NCBI GenBank assembly: GCA_024449915.1
Contig: JAMZAV010000054.1
Coordinates: 868,001 to 932,000 of the forward strand
DNA length: 64,000 nt
Direction: 5' to 3'
Origin: Sweltsa coloradensis
Taxonomy: Eukaryota > Arthropoda > Insecta > Plecoptera > Chloroperlidae
This document shows, piece by piece, positions 24,469 through 35,716 of the stretch; the first letter of the stretch is position 1; every line of letters starts with the position of its first letter. The position numbers were made by a program, and so were the translations under genes. A model generated the notes under the pieces. That model saw only the letters and a program-made list of their open reading frames with translations, ran no database searches and had not been told where the DNA came from.

Positions 24469-24928
24469 TAGCAATGTTTATAGCTCTGTGATTATGGATG
24501 CATTGTATCCTCCTTTTTGGTTCTAGTTTAGTTTAGTTTAGATTAAGGTACCTAGTTTAGTTTAGATTATATTCATAATACTTACTGACCTTCTGTAGTA
24601 GAGTTGGCAAGTTTTTTCACTAGTATACATTGCTATCGCAATAAGCATACATACACACATGATGTAATTTATTTTCGTCCTAGCCTATTATTATTAGTTG
24701 CATAAATTAGTAGACTATGAAATCAAGAATGGATGCATATTAATAATTATCTTTGTCAATTTTACTGCTATACACATGTATAATGTATATTAACCTTAGT
24801 CCACGTAAAAGGGATGCTCCATACACACACAAGTTGCCTTATGTGGTGGAGAATCTCTGAAATATATATATATATATCTTTAGTATCTGTTATAATGTAT
24901 TAATGTGGAATTGAATAAATTGAAATTG
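24469..24928 (+). other. LINE B 3' UTR and tail
   Basis: Contains TAGTTTAG repeats (24519-24567), a short (TA)n run near 24861-24876, and a tail of TTGAA-like units ending at the target duplication. The tail is probably where the RT recognises its own RNA. Confidence 0.7.
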
Positions 24929-26719
24929 AAGTGATCCCACAGGGTGTAGCACAGAAACTAAATAACTACTTTGTAAACGTTGCACAATCGTTGGTAACGA
25001 GTATGGGTCCAGTACCAAGAGACTTAACGCTAACTCAGTGCAATAACAAAACTATATTTTTAAATGACGTAACTGAGGGCGAAGTGCTAGACATACTCAA
25101 TGATTTATCCAATAAGAATTCGTCGGGATCTGATGAAATACCTTGTTCGATTGTGAGGTCAATCAGAAGGTTCATAGTCGCTCCTCTGTGTATTATAATA
25201 AATAATTCCTTTCAAAGTGGTGTATTTCCAGCTATGTTGAAAATAGCGAAAGTAGTTCAAATTTTAAAACTGGTGATCAACAAGACATGAAAAACTATGG
25301 ACCAATATCATTGCTGTCAGTATTTTCTAAGGTTTTTGTAATAGCTATGCATAGGAGAATTGTTGCTTTCTGTGAAAAGTATAATGTTATATCAAACATG
25401 CAATATGATTTTAGAGCTAAAAGATAAACTGAAACAGCCATCTTCGAATTTACTAACGCAATTTCTGGCCTCTGAGACAATGGTGATATAACTGCAGGGT
25501 TATTTCTAGACTTAAGCAAAGCTTTCGATTGTATTCACCATTCAATATTGCTGACCAAAATTAGTTTTATGTAGTCTTAGAGGGAAATGTTGGGATTGGA
25601 TAAGGTCGTACCTAAGTAACCATGTTCAATTTGTTACTAATAAGTACAAAATATCTCGAATCCTAGCCAGTGCCAAATCAGATAATTTACCGGTCACTTC
25701 AGGTGTGCCTCAGGGATCTGTGTTGTGCCCTCTGTTTTACAGACTCTACGTCAACGATATTTGTAGCTATATAGCAACAATTTTTAAAATTATCATGTAT
25801 GCTAACGACACCACAATTATTGTTAGTGCTAAGACCTTGCAAGAATTAATAGCTCTTTTAAATTTATTAATCAGTAAGTTGAAAGACATTTTGCTTCAAA
25901 TAACCTTGTACTCAATAAGGAAAAAACAATGGTAACATTGTTCTCAGCTATAGTGGTGTGGTGGTGTACCTGATTCATTTTTAACAATACTTGAAGAACG
26001 GTGTAATATTAAACAATGCAATTTTATATATAAAAAAAATAGGAATATTTGTTGATCAAAGTCTTAAATGGAGTAACCAGCTAGATTACGTGTGCTAGGA
26101 TTAATTCCTGTAGTTATGCTTTTAAACGGATCGGTAATTTATGTGATATAGATTCCCTGTTAACTATGCATTATGGTATATTCGGTGCACCCATAGTATG
26201 GGGCGAATGCCCAAATGTGGTCAAAGTTCTTAAAGCTAAAAAAAGAGTACTAAGGTCAATGCTAGGATTGAGACATAGACACCATGTAATCCAATTTTTA
26301 AACGATTGAGAATTTTAACTGTACCCAGTTTAAATATTTTTAACTCTGTTTTATGGGTGAGAAAACACCACAGTAATTTTACTTTGAATGATGAAATTCA
26401 TTGTTATAATACCAGACCACAGAAAGATGTTCCCACATTGAAATATAATTTAGGTGTTTTTAAACGAAGCCCAAAAATCAAATGTGAAAGATTGTGCAAT
26501 AAGGTTCCGAATGATATTAAGAAAATTGACGCTTTTCATCGTTTAAAATCTGTTTTTAAGGAATATCTATTGGATAGTGCTTTCTATAAAGTGTCTGATT
26601 TTATGGACTAATATATTAATAATTGTGATAAAAATATATTTTAATGTGTATTGTGGAAAAATTGACGAAATCAGTCATATATTTTATGATGTATGATGAA
26701 TAATGAAATGAAATTCTAA
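24929..26719 (+). mobile_element. LINE A, 3' half
   Basis: Resumes with the second AAGTGATCC and continues LINE A from the start of the RT domain to its 3' end at ATGAAATGAAATTCTAAC. The next bases (about 26728 on) are the inverted flank that matches 17488-17600. Confidence 0.8.
24938..26611 (+). pseudogene. LINE A reverse transcriptase, heavily broken
   Basis: In several frames: QGVAQKLNNYFVNVAQSL, GSDEIPCSIV, NYGPISLLSVFSK, LFLDLSKAFDCIHHS (near 25501-25545), MPQGSVLCPLF (25705 on) and YANDT (25798-25812, an altered YADDT). The conserved C-terminal tail YNTRPQ...NDIKKID...FKEYLLDSAFYKV (26306-26608) ends in a stop. The catalytic Asp of YADD has become Asn, and there are many stops and frameshifts, so this copy is dead. 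It is clearly older than LINE B. Confidence 0.8.
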
Positions 26720-26727
26720 CAAAAATA

Positions 26728-26792
26728 CATGGGGCCTATTATACACTTCGATTTTTGGTTGTTTTAATGCTGACGGTCGTCCTTCCTCTTAA
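26728..26792 (-). repeat. Right inverted repeat flanking the LINE stack
   Basis: Starts with TACATGGGGCCTATTAT and ends at TTAA (26789-26792). Its complement matches the left flank at 17488-17600 block by block, with an internal gap. LINE A therefore sits between inverted copies of one sequence. Confidence 0.5.
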
Positions 26793-26873
26793 CCATATTC
26801 ATTGAACCACCGAAGCATGAAATATCCACGAAATTAATAAATATACGAATTAAAACCTGAGTTGTCTTTCTTT

Positions 26874-27091
26874 GGTCGTCCGCCTACGCTTGTCACGTTT
26901 CACGATAAGAACTTCGTTTTTTGTTTGCATTGCCCTTCAACAATGAAGGCACAGCATTTTTTTGGTGACCCTGGAGTTGAAGAGAGAGTGGATAGCTCCC
27001 ATGGTCGAAGGATACACCAAAGAATATTTTCTGTACCAAGGATAGCTTCCCAAAGAAGATTTGAAAATTAATGACCCGGCACCTCCACCAA
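26874..27091 (-). repeat. GGTGGAGGTGCCGG-headed repeat, copy 2
   Basis: On the minus strand the head TGGTGGAGGTGCCGGG (27075-27090) precedes the tail TTATCGTGAAACGTGAC (26895-26912) and a short ACGGAC-like end. Same architecture as 30603-30866. Confidence 0.75.
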
Positions 27092-27589
27092 ACCATTAGC
27101 ACACATCTATTATTTAATATTTGCATCTTCTCTGACGACCTGTAGATTAAGCATAGCTTAAGTAAGTAGTTTTTAAGTAAGTAGTGGCCTAGATCATAAG
27201 TTTTTAATTTACGTTTTAATAAGTATAGCTTATCTCCTTTACTTGGGAATTCCAGTTTGTAATGATGGTCAGTTAGCCATTCGATTCATCTAGATGGGCG
27301 AATAGTTTCTAACCATGGTATTCATTGCATATAGAAGATTGCTGGCTTCCGAGTTGTTTTATGAATGAGATTTATTTTATTCATGTATATCAATTACTCG
27401 TTTTCGTGGATATGTGTAAAATCGCAAGTAAACTTATGATGTTTTACCCTAGAAACGCAAGGAATAAAATATTTTCAATTGAACTAAAATAAGTCAATTC
27501 TGCTTGTGGTTTCAATAATTCATGCATACTGCATATTTAGTTTTTCGAACCTAGTCAAAGAATTACGCAATAGTTACCCTAAGAACACG
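27092..27589. other. Non-genic DNA
   Basis: AT-rich, with a small AAGTAAGTAGT duplication near 27160-27190. Nothing else recognised. Confidence 0.45.
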
Positions 27590-27785
27590 TACGTCTGGGC
27601 CTTGTAAGGGCCATATCTGGCTAGCCGGCGAAAACGTCCATGCCACATGCGGCTAGCCGTGTGTGGCTGGTATTCGTTTTTGGCAGTCATGCCACATATG
27701 GCCCATGCGTCCGGGCCTCGTTCGGGACGCATCCGGCTAGCCAGACGCACGGCTAGCCTTGTCGTTGCCAGAGCCCAGCCAGACA
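27590..27785. repeat. GC-rich GCTAGC-repeat block 1
   Basis: Contains repeated GGCTAGCC, ATGCCACAT and TGGCC motifs in a sharply GC-rich island. Related motifs recur at 28751-29170. No consistent reading frame is maintained between repeats. Confidence 0.65.
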
Positions 27786-27974
27786 AGTTTTATTTACTGA
27801 TGAGAGCATAGCCATGTTGCCATATGTGGGTCTGACAGGAAGTTTAGGACTCATCATGGGGTAAATAATGATACGCATACATATTTATTCACAATTTTTT
27901 TATAAATAACTATCAATGATGTATTTCATATTTTGTTTTTTCTTGCGATGGATGTGAGCGAGTGTATACTTACA

Positions 27975-28600
27975 TGAAACATGGAGAGTTTCTGGCACCA
28001 TGCGCCGATATGAATTCACCTTCTTGCTGGGGGTGCGTACGTACTGCATGTGTTACTATTAGTATATAGACCCAATTTTCTGGCAAGGGCTGAGTGGTTT
28101 AACCTTATCTTCATGTAACACTTCTGTGTGCGTTCTGCATGCATTACCATTAGTATGAAGACACGTTCTATCTGGCAAGAACTGCATGAGTCCTTCTGTA
28201 CGACTTCTGCTCCTGGCTTTGCGCGGTGTGCCTATATGAATCATCCTCTTGCTATAACGGTTCGTGCGTACTGCATGTATTACCATAAGTATGAAGACAC
28301 GATCCTCCTGGCAAGGGCTGAGTGGTTTAACATTACCTTCAGTTCGACTTCTGCTCCAGGCTTTGCCTATATGAATCCATCTTCTTGCTATAGGGGCGAG
28401 TGCGTACTGTATTTTAACCTTGAGTATTTTTACACTTTCTGGCAACAGATGTGTAGTAGCTACACTACCATTTACCTTCAGGATGACTACCGCTTCTCGC
28501 TGGTGCGGTGCGCCTATATGAATCCTTTGGGGTGTGTGGACTGCGTATATATTACCTTTCCATGGGACTCCAAAAACGTGTGCTACGTGCGTGTGCATTA
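27975..28600. repeat. Degenerate ~136-bp tandem array
   Basis: Landmarks recur in order: GCCTATATGAATC near 28004, 28230, 28366 and 28512, and GTGCGTACTGCATG near 28033, 28127, 28263 and 28399. Spacing is mostly ~136 bases with one deleted unit. Open frames of 183 (minus) and 159 (plus) codons run through it, but both translate the repeat and neither looks like a protein. Confidence 0.75.
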
Positions 28601-28750
28601 TACGTAGCATAAATACCTACACCACAGAGACCAGCATAGATCCAGCCTTCTCGAGAGAGCATTCGCAACTAACCAAAGAAAGGTAACAGACAAGTCATTC
28701 ATTATTTTCAAATTCAAAGTCGACGCTACCCCCACCCTCTTTCTGCCCTA

Positions 28751-29092
28751 ACGGCTAAACAGTTGTTTGTCAAGACGAGTCTGGCTGGCCGTGTGTGGAA
28801 ATGACATGGCTAGCATCCGTCGTGCCACATACCTCTGAGCTTGGTTAAGACGCATCTGGGCCACGTGTGGCTAGCCAGTTGTTTGCCAAGTCATGGCTAG
28901 CCGCGTACGGCAAGGATCTGGCTGGTATCCGGCGTGCCAGATGCAGCTGACTAGGGTTAAGACGCATCCGATCCAAATATGGCTAGCCAGTTGTTTGCCA
29001 AGTCATGGCTAGCCGCGTACGGCAAGGATCTGGCTGGTATCCGACGGCCAAGCAGTTTAAAATGTATGGCTAGCCTGGTATGGGCCAGACGA
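28751..29092. repeat. ~112-bp tandem repeat with GCTAGC motifs
   Basis: Near-identical units at 28869 and 28981 (GGCTAGCCAGTTGTTTGCC...) follow an older diverged unit at 28751. Each contains AGTTGTTTGCCAAG and two NheI-type GCTAGC sites. A further GC-rich remnant with TGGCCCAGACGAT repeats reaches about 29170. Confidence 0.85.
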
Positions 29093-29894
29093 TGCCCAGA
29101 CGTGCTTTCCCGTACGTCAGGCAGCCAGATGAGGGCCATACGTGGCCCAGACGATCCCAAAAATCCTGTGCTACTAGGGATGCCTTGTGGGCCTATCTTG
29201 TAAACCCAACGTTGAGCAATAGGATCCAAACTCGAACCGGAAATGAACCCTTGAAACAACCTTCATGAAATCAAAACCTAAACCAGAACTTAATTCTCAA
29301 CTTTGGCAAACCTTGGACATTTGTACTTTGATTACCACTAAGCATAAATCTGAACCAGAGCAGAAATAAATTATCTTTAGTTTTAAGATATACAATTATT
29401 TTTTTAAATCCAACTTATTAATATTGTTATTGTTAAGTCTCTATAATATAACCATAGACATCCCATATAAATTGGCTAGACTAGCCAGTCAGAGGTCCAC
29501 TTCCGGGACAATTGGAAGCCATCTTGAATGGGTGAGTTTGCATGTTAATTAGATGGGAGCGATTAATCGAAAACATATTTTTAAAGATGGCCGCCAGTTT
29601 GGCAGGTGAGCATATCAGACTTTAACACCAAATGATTACTAAATTCCCGTATGCAATAACTTTGCATTGTTTCTGGTTGTTCAATACCATGCTGCACAAG
29701 CTAAAACCATATCAAACAATCCAGTAAAGTACTTTATTGCATTAAAAAAGCATAAATTAAAACGCCAAACCGCCATCTTGAATGGGTGGGATTGACGCTT
29801 CAATTTGGTACACTCGCGCCTGTGCGGAGGTATTGGAGACTGCGCATCTAGCCTACTATAGGTGTTAAGATATCTATGAATATAACCCACTGGT

Positions 29895-30185
29895 GCAAAT
29901 TTAATAGAGAAGGTAGGAGGAGAAACCCGGTACCGGCACGTAGCCTTCTCCTTTCAAAAAGTACCAAGGAGACCACGGCTTTAATAATTAAGTCCCATCC
30001 GAAAGGACGGTGTAACCTTGACAGTCATATAGGCTCCTCCACTAACCCAGACTGCCAAGCAGACGTCGAGGAGAACGAAGCCGTTACACTAGCTATCGAA
30101 ACCTCCATCTGCTCTAACCAGCGGTATACGTGTGTATCAGGGCAGAGCGGTCACCCAACTTTACTTCTGTCGACACCCGAGGTTG
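29895..30185 (+). mobile_element. Dispersed repeat, family 3 (SINE-like)
   Basis: Shares AACCCGGTACCGGCACGTAGC, CTCCTTTC-AAAGTACCAAGG, CCCATCCGAAAGGACGGTGT and CCTCCACTAACCC-GACTGCC with 34135-34376. Part of it recurs at 49498-49643. It encodes nothing. A tRNA-type head is not clear, so SINE is an inference. Confidence 0.65.
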
Positions 30186-30602
30186 CTTAACTTCGGTGAT
30201 CGAGTGGAAACCGGTTAAGCGACCGCGGCTAAGGGAGTGAATGTATTGTACCAAGGAGAATGATTGCACAGCCGGAGCGTTACATAATATAACAGGTGAC
30301 ATCACGTAGCGCTCGAAGGAGACACGCTACAATCACAGCTACTATCGTAGCATACGTAATTGGAAGCAGCTAAGTATTTGTGGCTCTCTCTAGCACGTAT
30401 ATGTTGATACGGTTTACAGCCTTGTACGCGACTGTGCGGCTACACGCGTTCCCTCGGGCCAGGATCTATACCGTACCCAAGCCCCCTGGCTACACATTGT
30501 AATTCAGTATAATGTGTAGAATCAAGGGCTGGCGATTAGTTGGGGGGGGGGGATACATACATTATGACAAGCACAGGTACCTGAAACAGGGAAATAATTA
30601 TT

Positions 30603-30866
30603 GGTGGAGGTGCCGGAAACATAAATATTCAAAATGTCTTGGGTTCCAGGTTGATTTGGTGGAGGTACCGTGAACCAGGATATTTTAACTTCCTGGTGAG
30701 CTAGTATCAACCCTCCCTTCAGAGTCACAAAGAGTCAAAGACCCCCCCCCCCTTGTTGAACGTCAAAAAATCTCATGTAAATTGGAGGTCATGTTCGGTT
30801 TTTATCGTGAGACGTGACACACGCACAAACGGACAAACGGACGGACGGATAGAAAAGTGGTGCAAG
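30603..30866 (+). repeat. GGTGGAGGTGCCGG-headed repeat, copy 3
   Basis: Head at 30603-30616 and a second variant head GGTGGAGGTACCG about 56 bases later. The tail TTTTATCGTGAGACGTGAC is at about 30799-30817, followed by an ACGGACAAACGGACGG run and AGAAAAGTGGTGCA. This is the most complete copy and defines the family. Confidence 0.8.
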
Positions 30867-31166
30867 GTGTATAATTTTAGTCATTTTTTTATTGTGTGAA
30901 CAAAGACACAAGCAACCAGTTTGAAATTCTTTGAACACACGCGTTTAACTTGCCTTTTTTGTTGTTGACGTCTATTCCGTTATAAAGTAGCCGAGTGAGT
31001 ACATGATTCAGACGGTTTTTTGTAACGTCAAGACAAAGTATAATACAGTGATGTCAATCGATACGACGTGCTAGTTTAGAATTAATGAGGAATACAACAA
31101 TACATGGCTTAAAATGTCTCTTCCCCATCTCCATGCCAAACCGACAAATAACGTTCATGCGCAATG

Positions 31167-31386
31167 TCTGAGCCTTTGATAGACTGGTTCGAATCAACCC
31201 ACTGGCAATTCCATCTGAAATACATTTCTAAGAATGTTTCGCTTGTTTGGTCGTATGCGATATTGAGTCCTCTTAAACAGCCCTAGACATTGTCTTAAAA
31301 AATCTAATACCCTAATAATAACACAATAATACAATAACCATAATAACCTACTTGGCTACCTGAAGAGTGTCACACCGGGAAACACT
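31167..31386 (+). mobile_element. tRNA-derived SINE, family 1 (very degraded)
   Basis: Retains GGTTCGAATC-like, CTGGCAAT and ATTGAGTCCTCTTAAACAGC, and an ACCTGAAGAG...ACACCGGGAAAC end, in the family order. Confidence 0.5.
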
Positions 31387-31618
31387 CATGTGTGCCGTAC
31401 AGCAGATTAATGATATTAAAGAAGGGTAAACAGAAGGGTAAGGCTAACCGCCTAAAATAAGGTATCTATCAATTTGTCAGGAAAGTATTGTGGAATGAGG
31501 AGATGCCCAGAAAATGCATGCTTCTACGGTACAAGTTATTATATTTCGTTCCAGTACCAAGTGGCGTATTCTTCAGCGACCTGACTCTAGGTAACAAAGA
31601 GAAGTTGTTTTGTTGCCT

Positions 31619-32053
31619 AGCCCTCTCAGGTCATTTTCAGCAAACAATTCATTTTTTTCTGAGAATGTTGATATTTTTCAATATTGTTTTGAATCTTTTT
31701 AAGTAATTTGGGTCAAATTTTGGATTTCAAATTTTAGCTACAATTTTTGAACAAATTTAAATTTTAGTGCATTTGTAAAAGAAGATTTTTTCTGAATTTT
31801 TTGTTTGTTTAAGATTTCATTTAGTTAAAAAAAACAGCAATAAGACAATGATATCACATTTCCGGGACAAGCCAAAATTTTATTTTTTTGCAATTTTTGC
31901 AGATGTGTTTTTTCAATATTCTCTAATAAAGGTACAATTCATTCCATTGAAATAGTCCCAGGGATATTTTATTTAACCTGAAAAACCCATCATTTACCCG
32001 GATTTAAATTAAGAATTTCATGTCCATAATCATGGACCGTGACTGAAAGGGTT
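31619..32053. mobile_element. MITE-like element with TA duplication
   Basis: Imperfect inverted ends: GCCCTCTCAG on the left, and the complement of CTGAAAGGGT on the right. Each end abuts TA. The interior is AT-rich and homologous to 37806-38308 and to the complement of 58590-58930 (TTTTGGATTTC..., AGTGCATTT, GAATTTTTTG blocks). No coding capacity, so it would need a mariner-type transposase in trans. Confidence 0.55.
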
Positions 32054-32089
32054 AGTAAATGAAAATTAATTTCTTAGTATTTTTGGGGT

Positions 32090-32392
32090 GACGAATTGGA
32101 TAAAATGAGATTTATGAAATGATAAGGAGGAAGGGTGTAGAAAGTTTGAGATGGTGTATTGAAAGAGAGCTGCTGAGATGGTTTGGACACAGATAAGAAA
32201 GGAAGCGGAAAGAACACCGAAGGAGAGTATATAATGATAGTAGGGAATACGAGGCAAGAAGGAAAACCAGGAGATAGGGGGATTGAACCAAAAAATAAGC
32301 GTTAAGAAATTGTCGTGTCTTAGAAGGTCAATTTGGAAAGATGGTGGGAAGATTGGAAGTAATGGCGGGACTTGGTAAACAAACAGCAAAGT
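32090..32392 (+). pseudogene. LINE ORF2 C-terminal fragment
   Basis: In one frame RELLRWFGHR is followed after a stop by RRVYNDSREYEARRKTRR, and later RRSIWKDGGKIGSNGG. This order (LRW-GH, RR-V, RRK-RR) is typical of the extreme C terminus of LINE reverse transcriptases. Several stops show it is dead. A family 1 SINE is inserted directly downstream. Confidence 0.5.
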
Positions 32393-32403
32393 ATGGAAGA
32401 GGT

Positions 32404-32667
32404 ACCGACAATGTTGGCTCGGGCGCTAAGCGCTCGACTCTGATTCGTGAGGTCACGGGTTCGAAACCCGACGAGTCCGGCAATCCTAACTGAAAGTTTT
32501 TCCGAGGTTATCCTCAGTCGTTAATGCGAATGCAAGGGATTGAGTCCTCTTAAATAGCTCTCGGACATCCCTTCACAATTTCCTATCCGCACATACCTAG
32601 TTCACCTGAAGAGGGGCTAATTACACCCTATAACAGGTTTCCCACGATAAAACATATTTTTTTAAAA
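32404..32667 (+). mobile_element. tRNA-derived SINE, family 1 (best-dated copy)
   Basis: Head with GGCTCGGGCGCTAAGCGC (A-box region) and GGTTCGAAACCCG (B box), then GGCAATCCTAACTGAAAG, CTCAGTCGTTAATGCGAATG, TCGGACATCCCTTCACAAT, and a tail CACGATAAAACATATTTTTT. It is flanked by the 11-bp duplication ATGGAAGAGGT at 32393-32403 and 32668-32678, which proves retrotransposition. Confidence 0.9.
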
Positions 32668-32678
32668 ATGGAAGAGGT

Positions 32679-33747
32679 GTCATCTGTAGTTGCACACGAT
32701 TCCCTGAAACTCAATACTTATTTGAGTTGCGATTACATTATAATTATTTCCATTAACATTCCATAATGTTGAATTAAGTTATTCGTCTATCAGGATAACT
32801 GTTGATTTTTAAAATTCAAAACAAAGAAACGAAAATTAAATTGATAAATCCTCTATCTCACTTTTTTGTTAAATAACTTCTTTGTTGTAAAGTTGTAATT
32901 CCATTGTAAAATGTGGAAGTCATAGCATTTTTTACTAAATGTCCGATGTTGGAACACCAACAAGAAAAAACAATTATATTTTTGGGGCTATAAATACGAT
33001 TTTTATTAAATATGACAGCACGTCCAAATTGTAAATGTATACATATGAATTTGGCCCGAGATTGAATAGTGGACTGTATTTTTGGACCTTAACTTACCGA
33101 CACAGTAGACGTCAGGTATAAGATGATTGTATGGTCACGTGAGCGAACGACCTTGTAGTTCGAGAATGATAGCGTACGTTGGAATTTGGAAGAGAAGAGA
33201 GAAACGTCGTTCGACAGTCGAACCCAGGACGCTCAGAAGATGGTGGACTGGTAGACGGATGCCGCGAGTGGTTACTTCAAGTCCGACGAAGTTTGACTGG
33301 AGATAAAACTGATACTGTTTGAAGTTCGCTATTCGTCGAGGAACGCACGCCTAAACTGAGCCTCCCGGCTGTAGTCTGCTAGGCCTAGTAGCTGGAGAGA
33401 CGGACTGCCAACGAGCTCTTGACAGAGCGAGCTAAGAGACAACACTGAGTCACGTAGACTAGGCACTAGGGGAAAGGTATAGGGTGGCCGGAACACAGGG
33501 TGAATCAGGCATAAGATAGAACGCGAAATATAAATAATCCTAAACTTCACTGAGGAACGCCGACATTGGCGCGAACACTGTGAATATGATTAAAGGATAA
33601 AAAATTGTAAACATCATAGTCGAATATGTTTAAAATATTTTATACCGTAATTTTGTTTTGATTTGTAGGATGAATTAATAAGTTAGGTTATTTTCAAAAT
33701 TGAACAATAAAGGTACCAAAATGCTAAGTGTGACAGGTTGACACTTC
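32679..33747. other. Non-genic stretch with a GC-richer middle
   Basis: 33120-33580 is clearly GC-richer than its surroundings and ends near a TTGGCGCGAACAC sequence. I considered an LTR or untranslated exon, but no matching partner, terminal dinucleotides or splice pair could be confirmed. Confidence 0.35.
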
Positions 33748-33850
33748 ATTCATTCATTCATTCATTCATTCGTTCATTCGTTCATTCGTTCATTCGTTTA
33801 TTCGTTCTTTCGATCATTCGTTCTTTCCTTCATTCATTCATTCATTCATT
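33748..33850. repeat. (ATTC)n microsatellite with ATTCG variants
   Basis: CATT/CGTT tetranucleotides through most of the interval. Confidence 0.95.
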
Positions 33851-33879
33851 TTTATCTTTTTTTTTTCTTTTTGTATATG

Positions 33880-34058
<179 letters not shown>

Positions 34059-34134
34059 TAATTAATTTGTAAATTGGCCACATACAGCATTTTCTGCCAA
34101 TTCAGAGTGACCAGTGATCTGTGACGTATGATGT

Positions 34135-34376
34135 TGATGATGAAGAAGGGAGGAGGGAAAACCCGGTACCGGCACGTAGCCTACTCCTTTCGAAAGTACC
34201 AAGGGGACCAATGGCTTAACGTCCCATCCGAAAGGACGGTGTAACCTAGAGTCATAGGTTCCTCCACTAACCCGGACTGCCGAGCAGACGTCAAGGAGAA
34301 GGAAGCCGTCACACAAGCTTTCGAAATTCGAACCCTCGCCAGCGGTATGTGTAGGTTGGTTAGGCACTATCCGCTT
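34135..34376 (+). mobile_element. Dispersed repeat, family 3 (well preserved)
   Basis: Best-preserved copy here: AAAACCCGGTACCGGCACGT, CTCCTTTCGAAAGTACCAAG, CCATCCGAAAGGACGGTGTA, GGACTGCCGAGCAGACGTCA and TTCGAACCCTCGCCAGCGG in order. Confidence 0.75.
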
Positions 34377-34820
34377 TAACCCTTTATAGGACAGTATTTA
34401 GCGACCCAAAATTTTGTTTTCTACTTCAGCAATTTAAAATTTGTGATTTTTTAAACAAATTTTAGATTTTTTATTTTTCCTTGATATTTTTGGAACAAAA
34501 TGCTGATTTTGAATTCCAAATTGACATCAAAGTTTTAAAAAAAATAATCAAAATTTGATTTGATATTTTAAAATTATATTTTTTTTGCAATTTTTCATTT
34601 GTTTTCGTTTGTATTATATGTTCAAATTGAATCTACTACAGGCAAACAAAATATCCGGGACATCCCGGAAATTTGAGTATTTCTGTGTTTTTATTCACAA
34701 TTTGATTTTTGAACCATTACAAAAATCCTTGTAATCGTTATAATTTAGTTGGGAACAATTTTACTAATTCAGAACAAAATAAAGCAGCTTTTTACCCGGG
34801 CTAAAAGTATGTAAAACTAA
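34377..34820. mobile_element. MITE-like AT-rich element
   Basis: Starts TAACCCTTTATAGGACAG directly after the family 3 repeat. The interior resembles 31619-32053 (including a CCGGGACATCCCGGAAATTT stretch similar to TTTCCGGGACAAG). The right inverted end is not clear. Confidence 0.4.
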
Positions 34821-35484
34821 CCGATTTAATGGTGTAGATTTTGAAATGTGGTGGTACATATGTGTACTAATAAACTTGAGAGGGGTTTAAAAAAAGTCCT
34901 ACAGACGTGTAGAGAAAAAATTGAAACGATGATAATATTTACGAGGAGTACATCATGCTAAAAACTCAAAATACTAAACTAAATATTTCTATTAACTGCC
35001 ATATTAAATCGTTGCTACATTGAATCATTACCACATTGAGTCAAACGTCATGTCCGATGGTCCTATAATGGCACTTTTTCATAAATTGATGATTGAAAAC
35101 AAAATAAGAATGTAAGAAAAACGAATATAAGACGGCTCCGAGTCCGACCGACTATTGTGAATCTGCCTTGGGACGTAGATAATGCTATATTCATTGTGAA
35201 CACAGCACAAAGCTTGTTCACATACTGTTCTTCACAACTAAATAGATGCTATTATGCTAAACATAAACCTACGGGTATCGTGTTCCAACTTGTTCGCTAT
35301 GTATCAGTTTCACTCATCCTTCATATATAATGAGATCGTTCATATCTTCGTTGTAACATGTAAATCGATTTTGTCTGTATAATCTATGTCATACCAAACT
35401 TCAATTTGTCAATATTTTATGTATCATTGTGGCTTTTTTGAACAAGAAGGGATCAGTTTTATCAATCCGTATTAATTATTTCCG

Positions 35485-35716
35485 ACATATGTGGCTCTAA
35501 CATAAAGCGCGAGACACTGTTTGCGATTCAGCATCCTGCCACCTGCAATTCGGATACCGAAAGTTTTCTTCGAAGTATTCTTCAGTCGTTAATGCGATTG
35601 CAAGGATTTGAATCCTCTTAAACAGCCCTCGGAAAATCCCTTGACAATTATACAACTCCAAAGAGACATCAAAAGAGGGACATCCAATTACAACTGGACA
35701 GATTTTCCACAATAAT
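35485..35716 (+). mobile_element. tRNA-derived SINE, family 1 (degenerate)
   Basis: Retains CAGTCGTTAATGCGATTGC, TCCTCTTAAACAGCCCTCGG and the TTTTCCACAATAA end. The tRNA head is mostly lost. Confidence 0.65.

Larger units (their letters stand above)
19872..24928 (+). mobile_element. LINE B, full-length non-LTR retrotransposon (5.06 kb)
   Basis: Order: 5' UTR (19872-20286), ORF1 (20287-21126), spacer (21127-21395), ORF2 (21396-24468 with two single-base frameshifts), and a 3' UTR with a TTGAATAAATTGAAATTGAA end. It is flanked by 9-bp AAGTGATCC duplications and inserted into LINE A. The short list of defects and complete length indicate a recent insertion. I do not assign the clade firmly. Confidence 0.9.

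Noticed and set aside
28059..28610. 183-codon minus and 159-codon plus frames
   Set aside because: Both read through a degenerate tandem array, and their translations repeat with the array. No domain or start context.
32066..32389. Minus-strand 107-codon frame
   Set aside because: It is the antisense of a LINE reverse transcriptase tail; the plus-strand signature (LRWFGH, RRV, RRK) is the better explanation.
33120..33590. LTR with a primer-binding-like TTGGCGCGAACAC
   Set aside because: No second copy, no clear terminal dinucleotides and no downstream retroviral-type frames. A similar GTGGCGCGAACA at ~1400 has no LTR context either.
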